Of a stretch of DNA of 64,000 bases, positions 13,601-26,434 are shown one piece after another. The first letter of the stretch is position 1, and every line of letters starts with the position of its first letter. The notes under the pieces are model-generated. The model searched no databases and was not told the DNA's origin. It worked only from the letters and a program-made list of their open reading frames with translations. The DNA comes from Steromphala cineraria (taxonomy: Eukaryota > Mollusca > Gastropoda > Trochida > Trochidae): positions 76,659,338 through 76,723,337 of the forward strand of contig OU744720.1 in assembly GCA_916613615.1 (NCBI GenBank), in the 5' to 3' direction. Both the position numbers and the translations under genes were made by a program.

Positions 13601-16600
13601 TATAGAGATACAGTATAGAGATACAGTATAGAGATGCAGTATAGAGATGCAGTATAAAGATACAGTATAGAGATACAGTATAGAGATACAGTATAGAGAT
13701 GCAGTATAAAGATGCAGTATAGAGATACAGTATAGAGATACAGTATAAAGATGCAGTATAGAGATACAGTATAGAGATACAGTATAGAGATAAAGTATAG
13801 AGATACAGTATAGAGATAAAGTATAGAGATACACTATAGAGATACAGTATAGAGATGCAGTATAGAGATACAATAAAGAGATGCAGTATAGGGATGCAGT
13901 ATAGAGATACAGAAAAGAGATACAGTATAAAGATACAGTATAGAGATACAGTATAGAGATACAGTATAGAGATGCAGTATAGAGATAAAGTATAGAGATA
14001 CAGTATAGAGATGCAGTATAGAGATACAGTATAGAGATACAGTATAGAGATACACTATAGAGATACACTATAGAGATACACTAAAGAGATACACTATAGA
14101 GAGACACTATAGAGATACAGTATAGAGATACAGTATAGAGATGTAGTATAGAGATGCAGTATAGAGATGCAGTATAGAGATACAGTATAGATATGCAGTA
14201 TAGAGATGCAGTATAGAGATGCAGTATAAAGATGCAGTACAGAGATGCAGTAAAGAGATACAGTATAGAGATGCAGTATAGAGATGCAGTATAGAGATGC
14301 AGTATAGAGATGCAGTAAGAGATGCAGTATAGAGATGCAGTATAGAGATGCAGTATAGAGATGCAGTATAAAGATGCAGTATAAAGATTCAGTACAGAGA
14401 TTCAGTACAGAGATGCAGTATAGAGATGCAGTATAGAGATGCAGTATAGAGATGCAGTATAGAGATGCAGTAAAGAGATGCAGTATAGAGATGCAGTATA
14501 GAGATGCAGTATAAAGATGCAGTACAGAGATGCAGTATAGAGATACAGTATAGAGATACACTATAGAGATACACTCTATAGATAAAGTATAAAGATACAG
14601 TATAGAGATACACTATAGAGATACAGTATAGAGATACAGTAAAGAGATGCAGTATAGAGATGCAGTATAGAGATGCAGTATAGAGATACAGTAAAGAGAT
14701 GCAGTATAGAGATGCAGTATAGAGATGCAGTATAAAGATGCAGTACAGAGATGCAGTATAGAGATACACTATAGAGATACACTATAGAGATACAGTATAG
14801 AGATACAGTATAAAGATACACTATAGAGATACAGTATAGAGATACACTATAGAGATGCACTATAGAGATAAAGTATAAAGATACAGTATAGAGATACAGT
14901 ATAGAGATACAGTATAGAGATACAGTATAGAGATGCAGTATAGAGATGCAGTATAGAGATACAGTAAAGAGATGCAGTATAGAGATGCAGTATAGAGATG
15001 CAGTATAAAGATGCAGTACAGAGATGCAGTATAAAGATACAGTAGAAAGGTACAGTATAGAGATACAGTATAGTATAATGAGTTTCAACAATAGTGTTAC
15101 CAATAATTATCATCTATTTCTATACTGTATATTATGTTTAAAATGGGGGTTAGGTTCAGTTGTGGTTAATAAAATGTTTTGCGAGAGATGAAAGTATTTT
15201 GAGCATTTTTCACATGTACATAATCCATGGCATAATTATGCCAACGTCTATGAAGAAGAAAAGGCTTACCATCGACCTATGGCTAAAGCTGAGATGAGAG
15301 CGACGAGTCCTAATCCAGACCAGATCCATCTCAGCAACATTTCCTTGTTGTCTGCCATTGTGAGGAGATCACATAATCATTGATAAAATAAGCGTATCAT
15401 CCAAACATAACACAGATTTTGCATCGTACTAAAGGTGTCATTATAAGGGAGAAAGTCATTGACTATTAACTTGCTCTCATGCTAAAAACAGTTCTTTAAC
15501 TGAATTTAAAGGTTTGAATATATATTTTAATAATTGTGAATATCAAAAACATGTTTCGTGTTCTCTTGTCATTCATTACTACATAAGATGCAACGTCTTC
15601 TGTTATCTTGATAAATTTAGATCAACAGGTTTAACATTAGGCCATACTGTCGATCTAAGATTGACCAGTGTAGGCGGGTCGTCCCGCTGAACTCTGAAAT
15701 GGGCCAATCAGACTAGATGCTCTATCTCGCTGGAAGCTCAACTACTCAGCCGCGCTATTGGTTGGTGTATGGAGTATTTTCATTCGGGGCGGAGCAGAGC
15801 GACCATTTCGCGTATAATCCGATTGCTTGGATGTATTAACAGATTATATTTTTTTAATTTTCAAATGCTTGTTGCTAATTGTCAATGACAAATTATGATT
15901 GCAAATCGCACAGATACAGATACACAGATAAGGGGCGAATAATATTCACAAAATGAGAGCTTGAAAAATTTAAATATTATTTGTATGTGATTAATCAATT
16001 TGCGATTTCCTTATTTGCGCATTAAAGGTCATCGGGACGACCTTTCACACTGGTCAATATAAGACCAACGGCATGACCTAATGTAAAACCTGTTGATTTA
16101 AAGATATTTAGATTGTGTCTTCTGATAACTCAGATATTCAGGATTCTGTTAATTAAATTCAAAAGTTTTCGCCTACGATTAGAGTATTACTTACCAAACA
16201 AGTTTATGTTCTGTTTGTCTTGGCCAGCGCCATTCGTCCCCATACAGGTGTAGGAAGCAGTATGAGGGATGATATAAGACAGGTTCAAGTGACTTTTCAT
16301 ACCATTTGTCTGTACGCCTGTCGTAATCATCTTACCCTCGCTCCACCATGTGATGTTTGGCACTGGTCTGATAAAATAATTTATTTTGAACAACAAAACC
16401 CGAAAGGCATAACTATCACAATCTCATTTACGCTAATTTCACATATGCTGCATTGCGTCAATTTTTCTTTGCCAGCTCCTAACACTCATTTAACTTGAAT
16501 ACCATTTCAGGAAGATCCTGGCGGTTACTTCTTCAACTTATTTTCATAGAATGCAGCAAGGCTTAGGCCAGCTTGTTGTTAAGACGGGCGCGACATGTGC

Positions 16601-19600
16601 TTTGTGGAGGACAGTTTGTATCAACCAAATAGTGAAATATCAATTCAAATTGCAATATTGCAAAATTTTATTTTTGTGAAATAATAGATGTAATGTGATG
16701 AAACTTAACTACAACTGCTTTATTCCTAACCAAATGTTACCACATGATTATAGAAGCTGGCTTTACAATGTCCATTTAGAAAATTTTCTATTTCCATGAA
16801 ATCATACTAATTATAAAGAAAACTATTAATCCCCACTCAAGAGACAAGACATCACTATTGCATACCTGAGATTATCACACCGAATCAAAAAGATTGACAC
16901 TTGCTTTTATATCAAGATATCGGCAACTAAGAAACTGATAAGGACATCGTTCTTTGTATTACATCAGCTTACCTTCCTGCAAAAACACAGACAAGTTCCT
17001 GGGGGTACAGACTCGACTGAGTCATATTGGGACTGCTCCACAGTAACTTTGGTTCTCTATGAGTGGAACCTGAAACATGATATTTAATAATAATTCATGA
17101 ATAATAACCACGAAGATCACCGTGGCAATTTACATTTAACGTTAATAAAATACTTCATTTTAATAATTTTCAGTTTGATACAAATGTAATTTGTATCAGT
17201 CGGTATTGGTCATTTGAATGATTCAACGCCACTTAAAGACATGATTCAACACCACTTGAAGACATGATTCAACACCACTTAAAGACATGATTCAACACCA
17301 CTTAAAGACATGATTCAACACCACATAAAGGCATGATTAACTGTTTAATAACGTATACCATAGCAATCGCCTTACCCCTAGTAACATTGAGAGTAATGTT
17401 ACTTCCAAAGGAAATGCTATCCTGGTCCGAAGAAGAACATCCGTAAACGCCTGTATCCCCGGGAAGTACATAGGAGAAGAACAGGGTGCCTGGGAAAGTT
17501 ATACTATTTAAGGGGCATATTGATTGAAACAAGTACATGTATTCTTGGAATCTTTGACTGTCAACGAATGTTTTCATCAACGAAGTTTTACATGAGTCAA
17601 TATTTTTTTCTAAAAGCAGTATGCCTAAGAATAAGCTTCTCTCTCTACAGACCTAGACGTAGTCCGAGACATTGAATTTTATGTCGGCCACTATCCGAAA
17701 AAGAGACTTTCTATTGCCAACGGCAGATTTAATTAGCGATAATGATGCCATGATGTATGAAATAATGATGCCATGATGTATGAAATAATGATGCCATGAT
17801 GTATTAAATAATTATGCCATGATGTATTAAATAATTATGCCATGATGTATGAAATAATGATGCCATGATGTATGAAATAATTATGGCATGATGTATGAAA
17901 TAGTGATGTAATGGTGAATTAAATAATGATGCCATGGTGTATTAAAAAATTATGCCATGATGTATGAAATAATGATACCATGATGTTAGAAATCATGATG
18001 CCATGATGTATGAAATAATGATGCAATGATGTATGAAATATTGATGCCATGATGTATGAAATATTAATGCCATGATGTATGAAATAATGATGCCATGATA
18101 TATGAAATAATGATGCCATGATGTATGAAATAATGATGCCATGATGTATTAAATAATGATGCCATGATGTATGAAATAATGATGCCATGATGTATGAAAT
18201 AATTATGGCATGATGTATGAAATAGTGATGTAATGGTGAATTAAATAATGATGCCATGGTGTATTAAAAAATTATGCCATGATGTATGAAATAATGATAC
18301 CATGATGTTTGAAATCATGATGCCATGATGTATGAAATAATGATGCAATGATGTATGAAATATTGATGCCATGATGTATGAAATATTAATGCCATGATGT
18401 ATGAAATAATGATGCCATGATATATGAAATAATGATGCCATGATGTATGAAATAATGATGCCATGATGTATGAAATAATGATGCCATGATGTATGAAATA
18501 ATGATGGCATGATGTATGAAATATTGATGCCATGATGTATGAAATAATTATGGCATGATGTATGAAATAATGATGCCATGATGTATGAAATATTGATGCC
18601 ATGATGTATGAAATAATGATACCATGATGTATGAAATAATGATACCATGATGTATGAAATAATGATGCCATGATGTATGAAATATTGATTCCATGATGTA
18701 TGAAATAATTATGGCATGATGTATGAAATAATGATGCCTTGATGTATGAAATAATTAGGCCATGATGTATGAAATAATGATTCCATGATGTATGAAATAA
18801 TTATGGCATGATGTATGAAATAATGATGCCATGATGTATGAAATAATGATGCCATGATGTATGAAATATTGATGCCATGATGTATGAAATAATTATGGCA
18901 TGATGTATGAAATAATGATGCCATGATGTATGAAATATTGATGCCATGATGTATGAAATAATGATGCCATGATGTATGAAATAATGATGCCATGATGTAT
19001 GAACTATTGATTCCATGATGTATGAAATAATTATGGCATGATGTATGAAATAATGATGCCTTGATGTATGAAATAATTAGGCCATGATGTATGAAATAAT
19101 GATACCATGATGTATGAAATAATTAGGCCATGATGTATGAAATAATGATACCATGATGTATGAAATAATGATGCCATGATGTATGAAATATTGATGCCAT
19201 GATGTATGAAATAATGATGCCATGATGTATGAAAAAATGATGCCATGATATATGAAATAATGATACCATGATGTTTGAAATCATGATGCCATGATGTATG
19301 AAATAATGATACCATGATGTATGAAATATTGATTCCATGATATATGAAATAATTATGGCATGATGTATGAAATAATGATGCCTTGATGTATGAAATAATT
19401 ATGCCATGATGTATGAAATAATGATACCATGATGTATGAAATAATGATACCATGATGTATGAAATAATGATGCCATGATGTATGAAAAAAATTATGCCAT
19501 GATGTATGAAATAATTATGGCATTATGTATGAAATAATGATGCCATGATGTATTAAAAAAAGATGCCATGATGTATGAAATAATGATACCATGATGTTTG

Positions 19601-22506
19601 AAATCATGATGCCATGATGTATGAAATAATTATGCCATAATGTATGGAAAAATGATGCCATGATGTATTAAACAAAGATGCCATGATGTATGAAATAATT
19701 AGGCCATGATGTATGAAATAATTAGGCCATGATGTATTAAATAATGATGCCATGATGTATGAAATAATGATGCCATGATGTATGAAATATTGATGCCATG
19801 ATGTATGAAATATTGATTCCATGATGTATGAAATAATTATGGCATGATGTATGAAATAATTATGCCTTGATGTATGAAATAATTAGGCCATGATGTATGA
19901 AATAATGATACCATGATGTATGAAATAATTAGGCCATGATGTATGAAATAATGATACCATGATGTATGAAATAATGATGCCATGATGTATGAAATATTGA
20001 TGCCATGATGTATGAAATAATGATGCCATGATGTATGAAAAAATGATGCCATGATGTATGAAATAATGATACCATGATGTTTGAAATCATGATGCCATGA
20101 TGTATGAAATAATGATACCATGATGTATGAAATATTGATTCCATGATGTATGAAATAATTATGGCATGATGTATGAAATAATGATGCCTTGATGTATGAA
20201 ATAATGGTGCCATGATGTATGAAATAATGATACCATGATGTATGAAATAATGATACCATGATGTATGAAATAATGATGCCATGATGTATGAAAAAATGAT
20301 GCCATGATGTATGAAATAATTATGGCATGATGTATGAAATAATGATACCATGATGTATGAAATAATGATACCATGATGTATGAAATAATGATGCCATGAT
20401 GTATGAAAAAATGATGCCATGATGTATGAAATAATTATGGCATGATGTATGAAATAATGATGCCAGGATGTATTAAAAAAAGATGCCATGATGTATAAAA
20501 TAATGATACCATGATGTTTGAAATCATGATGCCATGATGTATGAAATAATGATGCCATGATGTATGAAAAAATGATGCCATGATGTATTAAAAAAAGATG
20601 CCATGATGTATGAAATGATTAGGCCATGATGTATGAAATAATTAGGCCATGATGTATTAAATAATGATGCCATGATGTATGAAATAATGATGCCATGATG
20701 TATGAAATATTGATGCCATGATGTATGAAATATTGATGCCATGATGCATGAAATAATTATGGCATGATGTATGAAATAATGATGCCATGATGTATGAAAT
20801 ATTGATGCCATGATGTATGAAATATTGATGCCATGATGTATGAAATAATTATGGCATGATGTATGAAATAATGATGCCATGATGTATGAAATATTGATGC
20901 CATGATGTATGAAATATTGATGCCATCATGTATGAAATAATGATGCCATGATGTATGAAATATTGATGCCATGATGTATGAAATAATGATGCCATGATGT
21001 ATGAAATAATGATGTCATGATGTATGAAATATTGATGCAATGATGTATGAAATAATGATGCCATGGTGTATGAAATATTGATGCTATGATGTATTAAATA
21101 ATTGTGCAATGATGTATGAAATAATGATGCCATGATGTATGAAATATTGATGCCATGATGTATGAAATAATGATACCATGATGTATGAACAATTATGATT
21201 CTGCCACCTCCCCAACATTTTTTTACAACACATGTCCTTGAAATAGTTTCAGTTTAGATTGCTTGAAAAACATAGAAGACTCACCCAAAGCGTTAACACA
21301 CAATCGATCCTCATTACCGAGCTGTTGTGGAAATGAGAATGAGGTATTCTTTCTATACCAGTTTAGAACTCTTGGTTTATGCGGGATCACGTGACACAGG
21401 AAGCACACAGGATCACTCTCCAGTACTGCCACTTCCGGGTCTTCGCAATCCATTCCTTGAACATATGTTGTATCTCATGTTAGAAATTACAAACACTTAA
21501 CCGTGTAACATCATTCAAAATTAAAGGCCAATCAAACGCTCTGAATGTTCTTGTCAAACTCCATCTGGATGAGAGCATTAAAGCCAACATAAGAGAAAAG
21601 TAACACTGATAAAGAATATCTAAAAGATCAAACGTGCACAAAAGCATCATCTTTGAATATCTAGAGGCTTTTGGTGAAGGCAGTTATCTGAAGGTTTACC
21701 AACTAAGTTCATTTAATTACAGAAGTGTTTATGTTAAAGTCACGAGAGCTTCTCATTATCAACCCGATTATTCGTCGTAGTATTCTTATATTATCAACTT
21801 TTAAACGAAATCTGCAAGCGGCCATTACAGTATGAGCACCTATCATCATTTAAGATGAGGAAATGTAGTTAAAACGCAAAAGTTCTCTTAAACTCCGCCA
21901 CTTTTGATTAAAACATCGTCTTGTAATTGATACAGTTTCGATTCCCTACTTTACCATTGATAACGAAGAGTCAATCTCTGATAATAACAAATATGAAGGA
22001 GTTATGTTAATTGTAATTCTTATTTGTAAATGTAGTTACCCTGCTACAGAATACACATGATCAGACGGAACATAGTCATCATTTGTATAAGCTAAAAGAA
22101 AAATTACTTGCAATACAGAGAGCTTTATGAAGCCTATATCTGCGTACTTCCGGCTACCCCCATAAAGTGACTCTAGAACGCTGTCACTAATGTTTGAAAA
22201 TCAGTTAGCAGAACACATATTTTCTAATAAAGCCAAATCGAAAGAACTATCTCCTTCTTTCACTTTGGCTATCTCTTTAATGTGAGATTCGATAAGAAAT
22301 GGGTATGTCAGCTATCCAAAAAAACAAATACTTAGAACCAGATTTGAAGTACCATAGGAAAACAGTTTTAAAAAACTTTAAACAGTTTTAACATTTCAGA
22401 TTATCGGATTTGTGAATTTCTAATAATGAAAATAAAAAGACTTACCATTACATAGAAGGACCTCCAAAGATACAACGTATACCAGATACAGCTGAAGAGG
22501 CAACAT
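9780..22506 (-). CDS. IgSF gene 2: two-Ig transmembrane receptor with long charged tail
   Basis: Seven exons, in minus-strand order: 22506-22446 (signal peptide MLPLQLYLVYVVSLEVLLCN), 21455-21285, 17489-17376, 17069-16973, 16367-16195, 15351-15270 and 10617-9780. All introns are GT-AG and phases agree (1,1,1,2,1,2). Coding length is 1536 nt, giving 511 aa. Ig1 (about 21-115): Cys in VCFLCHVI, Trp in VLNWYRK, DTGVYGC. Ig2 (about 116-205): LVCVFAG, ITWWSEG, and HTASYTC, where the usual Asp is His. The transmembrane helix (about 210-228, LRWIWSGLGLVALISALAI) follows Ig2 almost without a stalk. Next come Cys-Cys and a basic stop-transfer stretch (CHKWCSWKRKRR), then a 280-residue Glu/Lys/Asn-rich tail. 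It is probably a single-pass surface receptor or adhesion protein; the ligand is unknown. Introns 2 and 6 hold giant minisatellites. A weak polyadenylation signal (ATTAAA) may lie at 9541-9536. Confidence 0.88.
10462..10560 (-). repeat. In-frame 33-bp coding repeat, three units
   Basis: Units at 10462-10494, 10495-10527 and 10528-10560 begin GCCTCCTCC or GCCACCTCC on the plus strand, and a partial fourth follows. Since 33 is a multiple of 3, copy-number change would add or remove whole tyrosine-motif units in the receptor tail without shifting the frame. Confidence 0.9.
10618..11740. other. Intron 6 of IgSF gene 2, unique part
   Basis: About 1.1 kb of AT-rich intron between the cytoplasmic-tail exon and the 13-bp minisatellite. 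No exon or mobile element was recognised. Confidence 0.6.
11741..15077. repeat. 13-bp minisatellite, about 3.3 kb, in intron 6 of IgSF gene 2
   Basis: Uninterrupted array of ATACAGTATAGAG and one- or two-base variants (ATGCAGTATAGAG, ATACACTATAGAG, ATAAAGTATAGAG), roughly 250 copies. Because 13 is not a multiple of 3, three units (39 bp) encode a 13-residue period (LYTVSLYCISILH) and all three minus-strand frames stay open for long distances. Those frames are by-products of the repeat. There are no unique spacers, so this is not a CRISPR array. Confidence 0.97.
15613..16110. mobile_element. MITE-like element with about 75-bp inverted ends
   Basis: The left arm (about 15613-15686: AGATCAACAGGTTTAACATT ... 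GACCAGTGT ... GGTCGTCCC) is the diverged reverse complement of the right arm (about 16031-16110). The centre is unrelated and has no open frame. It lies in intron 5 of IgSF gene 2. A shortened relative forms the palindrome at 28276-28345. Confidence 0.75.
17217..17335. repeat. Short 23-bp tandem array in intron 3 of IgSF gene 2
   Basis: ATTCAACACCACTTAAAGAC-type units start at 17221, 17244, 17267, 17290 and 17313, an exact 23-bp period, with few substitutions. The sequence differs from the large 23-bp array 400 bp away. Confidence 0.9.
17737..21190. repeat. 23-bp minisatellite, about 3.45 kb, in intron 2 of IgSF gene 2
   Basis: Array of ATGATGCCATGATGTATGAA plus ATA and variants, about 150 copies. 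Higher-order structure is visible: a block with a GTGATGTAATGGTGAATTAA variant at about 17.88 kb returns 322 bp later (14 units). A longer block ending near 19453 returns about 806 bp later (35 units) near 20259. As 23 is not a multiple of 3, 69 bp encode a 23-residue period (SLFHTSWHHYFIHHGIIISY) and minus-strand frames stay open. No independent coding role is supported. Confidence 0.97.
21584..21740 (+). repeat. Diverged direct duplication, copy 1
   Basis: This stretch (ACATAAGAGAAAAG ... GGCTTTTGGTGAAGGCAGTT ... TTACAGAAGTGTTT) matches 23344-23500 along its length with scattered differences and small indels. Copy 1 lies in intron 1 of IgSF gene 2, copy 2 upstream of the gene. Confidence 0.7.
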
Positions 22507-25442
22507 CACTGTAACATCACTGAACATCACTGGACATAACTGGACATCTATATCGCTTCTTGTTACCTATACTTAAACAGATATTTCAAGTGGATAATTC
22601 GTCATATGAAACTTCAGGAAAATAAGTCCTGGTGTCGAAATGAATAATTCCTCATTTCAAATATCTAAGTAGATTTGTAACCGAAGCAATTATGACAGGA
22701 AGTTTGATATTGAAGTTTGATTATTTTTTCAAAACAGCTTAGAAATAGAATAGATAGACTGATAGATCGTTCAGCCTAGGCAAAGTAACAATTGCAAGTA
22801 CCATATCTTTACATGTCACTACCAATTGTTATATACACATATATTTGTAATCATTAACATCGTGGGTTATACTGTTATATACACATATATATATTATTAT
22901 ACACTTGGTGAGTTTGATCTCCTTTCTAATCTTATATCCACATCATATAAAAATGATTGGAGACAGTAAAGTCACTATGTTGTATTTCATTATATTAAGT
23001 TAATTTCGATGCAGCTTTTAAATCTTGATTAAAAACGTTTCATAGTGTGTTTTATAAATTCTGCAATTGTTAAGTTAACAATTTTGCAGTTTATTAATCA
23101 GTTAATTTCTATGCAACTTTTAAATCTTGATTAAAAACGTTTTAAAACTTCTGCAATTGTCAAATAAATAACATATTTCTTTCATCCTTGCCATATGACC
23201 TCCGATTATTAATATGTGATTTATGTGAAAGAAAGGAATATTAGTAACTTAATCTTGTTTCAGAACTTATTTCCTTGTTCTTCCTTTGTTACGGAAATTG
23301 TTATCCTAATGATTCAATTTCCGTGGGATGTGAGTTTTACAGCCCACATAAGAGAATATGTATCATGATAAGGGATATCTTAAAGATAAACCGTGCACAC
23401 AAAAATCATCTTAGAATATCAAGAGACTTTTGGTGACGGCAGTTATCAGAGAGTTAACCAACTATGTCACTTAGTTACAGAAGTGTTTTGGTTTTCAATA
23501 TTGATAGTATTACATTTCATCATATTTAAAGGAATATGGTATAATAATATATCTTAAATAGCTAATTTTTTATCATTTACTTTGTAGAAACTGTATACCA
23601 AATTTCAATCTTCATGAACATTATTATCGTAAATCATTATCCTAACTCACGTGATAGATATGAATACTTCCTGTTCAGTTGTTAACAATTTGAAACATGA
23701 TTTTAACTTTCTTTCACAATCGAAATTAAACATCTGTAAATTTTCTTAGTATGATATATTACAGTGAATTCAGGAAAGAAAATATACTCATCTTCAAATG
23801 AACACTTCTTACTGACAATGTTATTGTGTCGTCCTGTTGTTTTTCCTCTTGAAATTATGACAAGGGTCAAGAAATGCCCTTTAATGAATATTCGTCACAT
23901 CATAATTAAACAGAAGGTGGCGATTGATCCAATACCATGCAACGCTCAGTCGACATCGATCAGTGTAGTTCAGCAACTACGGCCGGGATCATTGGATGAG
24001 TGGGTTACCCGCTCATTGTTGAATACACTGAACGTCTTAAAGGTTGAGACCCTGTCCGAACCTGAGAACTTTTGTTCACTTACCTGCGTTTTAAGTGCAA
24101 ATATCATGTTATTTGGAATGTCTTATTGGCATCCTAGCAATGCGAAAACGAAACGGATAATGTTGAAATTTGAGTACATAAGTTAACATTCAGTTTGCGT
24201 TAATATACTCATATGTCATACCTTAAAAATAACCGTAACTAGTTTGGCAGGACATTGAAATGACCAGGGGTCAAAATTTAGAAAACAATATTTTGCATTT
24301 TCGCTACAAAATCCTTCATTAGTGATCAATAGCTTTAGACCTAAGTCATATTTGTTCCTTTGCATTAAAGGTAAAAATGAAACCCAGTTTATATGATATT
24401 TGCAAATAGCTACACAAGCAAGTGAACAAACTTAAGGTACGCAGCTGTACAGACTCGTTGCGTCACATTTGGCACATGACTGTAATACGAAATGAACCTC
24501 TGTTCACAGCAGTATGATTTTAACGCGAGAGCTCTTTGATAGATAGCCATAAAATCTCCTAAACTGGTAGCTTGTCCGTCTACTCCCAGTGAGTTGAGAA
24601 TTAATATAAATAAGACGTTTGGAAATAATGTGTAGGCCTATAGCGATTTGAGAATGCCCTTTGTGGTCTTGATTTAGCGAATTTTTAGTATTTTCATTAT
24701 TATTGATATAAATGATATCACAAGAACGGATGATGCAAGGAAGCAACTTAAATGGATTCAGATCCGCGTGCATAACATTTAAAGTAAACCAAAATCTTTA
24801 CAAATTCTTAAAAAGGATAATAAATGAAAATTCAAAAGGATATAAAATTCAGATTGATATCATTTTTTCGGTTTGAATAGATGAAGAACATATATTCTAC
24901 CAATAACGGATATATAAAAGGAAATAAGGACTGTCATACATGTAGATATGTATAGTGAACTCTGAAATAGCCAATTCTCTTAGGTTAGAGTTAGTATATT
25001 TAGATACTGAATTTAAGTCTTGAAAAACTTGTTTGATTTAAACACATTTTATTCATGAAGGAGAGTATGATGGAAGAGTCCTCCAACTTAAAATACCTTC
25101 TCCTTAGAATGTACCCCATGGATGATTGACAAGTTTAATAAAGATGACAGAGCAAGAACATATAGACAGATAAGAAGTTATAGAACAACACAGAACACAA
25201 CGAATATCTTACAAGAATGTCTTTTTCTCACGAATGAATGCCTGTTGTGACGCAAATCCATAAATATATAAATTTATATTTTGACATGATGATGGTCAGC
25301 ACTTCCTGCCAACAAAAGTTTACGGTTAACTGGTATACCTGATAATGTACATATGCGCTCTACTGATAACGTTAAGTTTTATATTTCTTGTCTGTATCAT
25401 GGGCATTCAAACAGTAAATGATAAGAATTTTCAACAGGATTT
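22507..25442. other. Upstream region of IgSF gene 2 / intergenic
   Basis: It should carry the 5' UTR and promoter of the minus-strand receptor starting at 22506; no definite core promoter was picked. Short direct repeats occur at 23015-23150 (TTAAATCTTGATTAAAAACGTTT twice). The second copy of the 157-bp duplication is at 23344-23500. A 140-codon plus-strand open frame at 23764-24186 has no recognisable domain, no neighbouring splice pattern and no coding feel, and is not called as a gene. Confidence 0.45.
23344..23500 (+). repeat. Diverged direct duplication, copy 2
   Basis: Matches 21584-21740 (see copy 1). Shared segments include AATATC, AGAGACTTTTGGTGACGGCAG and TTAGTTACAGAAGTGTTT. It may be two copies of an unnamed dispersed repeat or a local segmental duplication. 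Confidence 0.7.
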
Positions 25443-25787
25443 CCTCATTAACAGATTTGGGGTCGGGATAGCGCAGTGGTTAGCGCGTTCGGCTTCGGAT
25501 CAGGAGGTCCGTGGTTCGAATCCCGCCAGGAGCTCGGCAACTTTGTCTGCAGTAGAGAACTGTTCTACACGCAGTCAGGTTTGGGTGCAATGCTACACTG
25601 AATTCCAGTGCAGTACCACCCATGGTTGCTAGTTCCAGCCGATGCTCGCAGGTTACACCGCAATCATATAGCCACAATGGTGCTGCGGGCCTTCTCCCTG
25701 CAATAATACTAGCAGCCGCGATAAAAGTGAAATACTCTTGAAAGCGGCGATAAACCCCACATCGTCTCACCTCATTAACAGATTTGG
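25443..25787 (+). mobile_element. tRNA-Arg-derived SINE with 18-bp target-site duplication
   Basis: The body (25461-25769) opens with a tRNA-like head: A-box region GATAGCGCAGTGGTTAGCGC, then CTTCGGATCAGGAGGTC, which resembles the anticodon arm of tRNA-Arg(TCG), and B box GGTTCGAATCC. About 230 bp of unrelated body follows, ending with the AAGCGGCGATAAACC type of tail common in mollusc SINEs. The direct repeat CCTCATTAACAGATTTGG flanks it at 25443-25460 and 25770-25787, showing insertion by target-primed reverse transcription. The open frames across it are not genes. Confidence 0.92.
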
Positions 25788-26127
25788 CCACATTTTAATT
25801 TACTTTATATAAACAAAGATTTATGCCACTGACTGAATAACGCAACTTGGTATTGATGATATTAAGGTTTCTAGAATTAAATGAAAAGAATGTGGGCTCA
25901 CAGATATAGTTATTAGTACTAAGTGAAATACTTTCTAGGTTACGAACGTTGCTTGGTAGGTTATTCTTACAATTTTCGAGTCCCCCTTCGTTCTTGTATT
26001 GTTTCCAAACCGGTGTCATAATAACGAAACCTAATCGGTGACATATTTCGGTAACCTGTAGCCATTCATGGCGTTTAAAACTGAAACTGTTTCTAGTCTG
26101 TTAATGAGTACAACCGTCCCAAATGTC

Positions 26128-26128
<1 letters not shown>

Positions 26129-26158
<30 letters not shown>
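26129..26158. repeat. (TA)n microsatellite
   Basis: An uninterrupted run of about 14 TA dinucleotides after TCCCATA. Confidence 0.95.
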
Positions 26159-26434
26159 GCTTCTAGTTGTAATAAGTGTGAATTCATCGGGTGCAACAGT
26201 TCAATATACAAGGCGCTAATACACATTGACCAGTTGTCGAAGTGTCGATCTTGAAATGAGGGTAAGGTCAGCAACAAAATGAAAAAAATCGAACACAGTA
26301 TGTAATATCTAGGCCCCGAGACAGTTTCTTCAATAATCTACAATATTAAGTTGAACGCGTCACTATAGCAATTTCAAATTTCTGAAGGTATTGTGAATAA
26401 ACGATGATTTATTTACATTCCAAACTCTATTTAG

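Noticed and set aside
11741..15077. CACTATAGAG units resembling the core of a phage T7 promoter
   Set aside because: Chance similarity of one repeat variant; the rest of the promoter is absent and there is no phage context.
11871..15113. Many long minus-strand open frames with LYTVSLYCIS-type repeats
   Set aside because: They are translations of the 13-bp minisatellite in all three frames and lie in an intron; no start context, domain or splice support.
17919..21133. Long minus-strand open frames with FHTSWHHYFIHHG-type repeats
   Set aside because: By-products of the 23-bp intronic minisatellite, present in several frames at once.
11741..21190. CRISPR array
   Set aside because: Units are directly adjacent with no unique spacers, and the genome is eukaryotic.
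23764..24186. 140-codon plus-strand frame
   Set aside because: No recognisable motif and amino-acid composition like random AT-rich DNA; kept only as a note in the intergenic entry.
25468..25535. A functional tRNA-Arg gene
   Set aside because: Head is tRNA-like but continues into a SINE body with an 18-bp target duplication; the acceptor stem does not pair.
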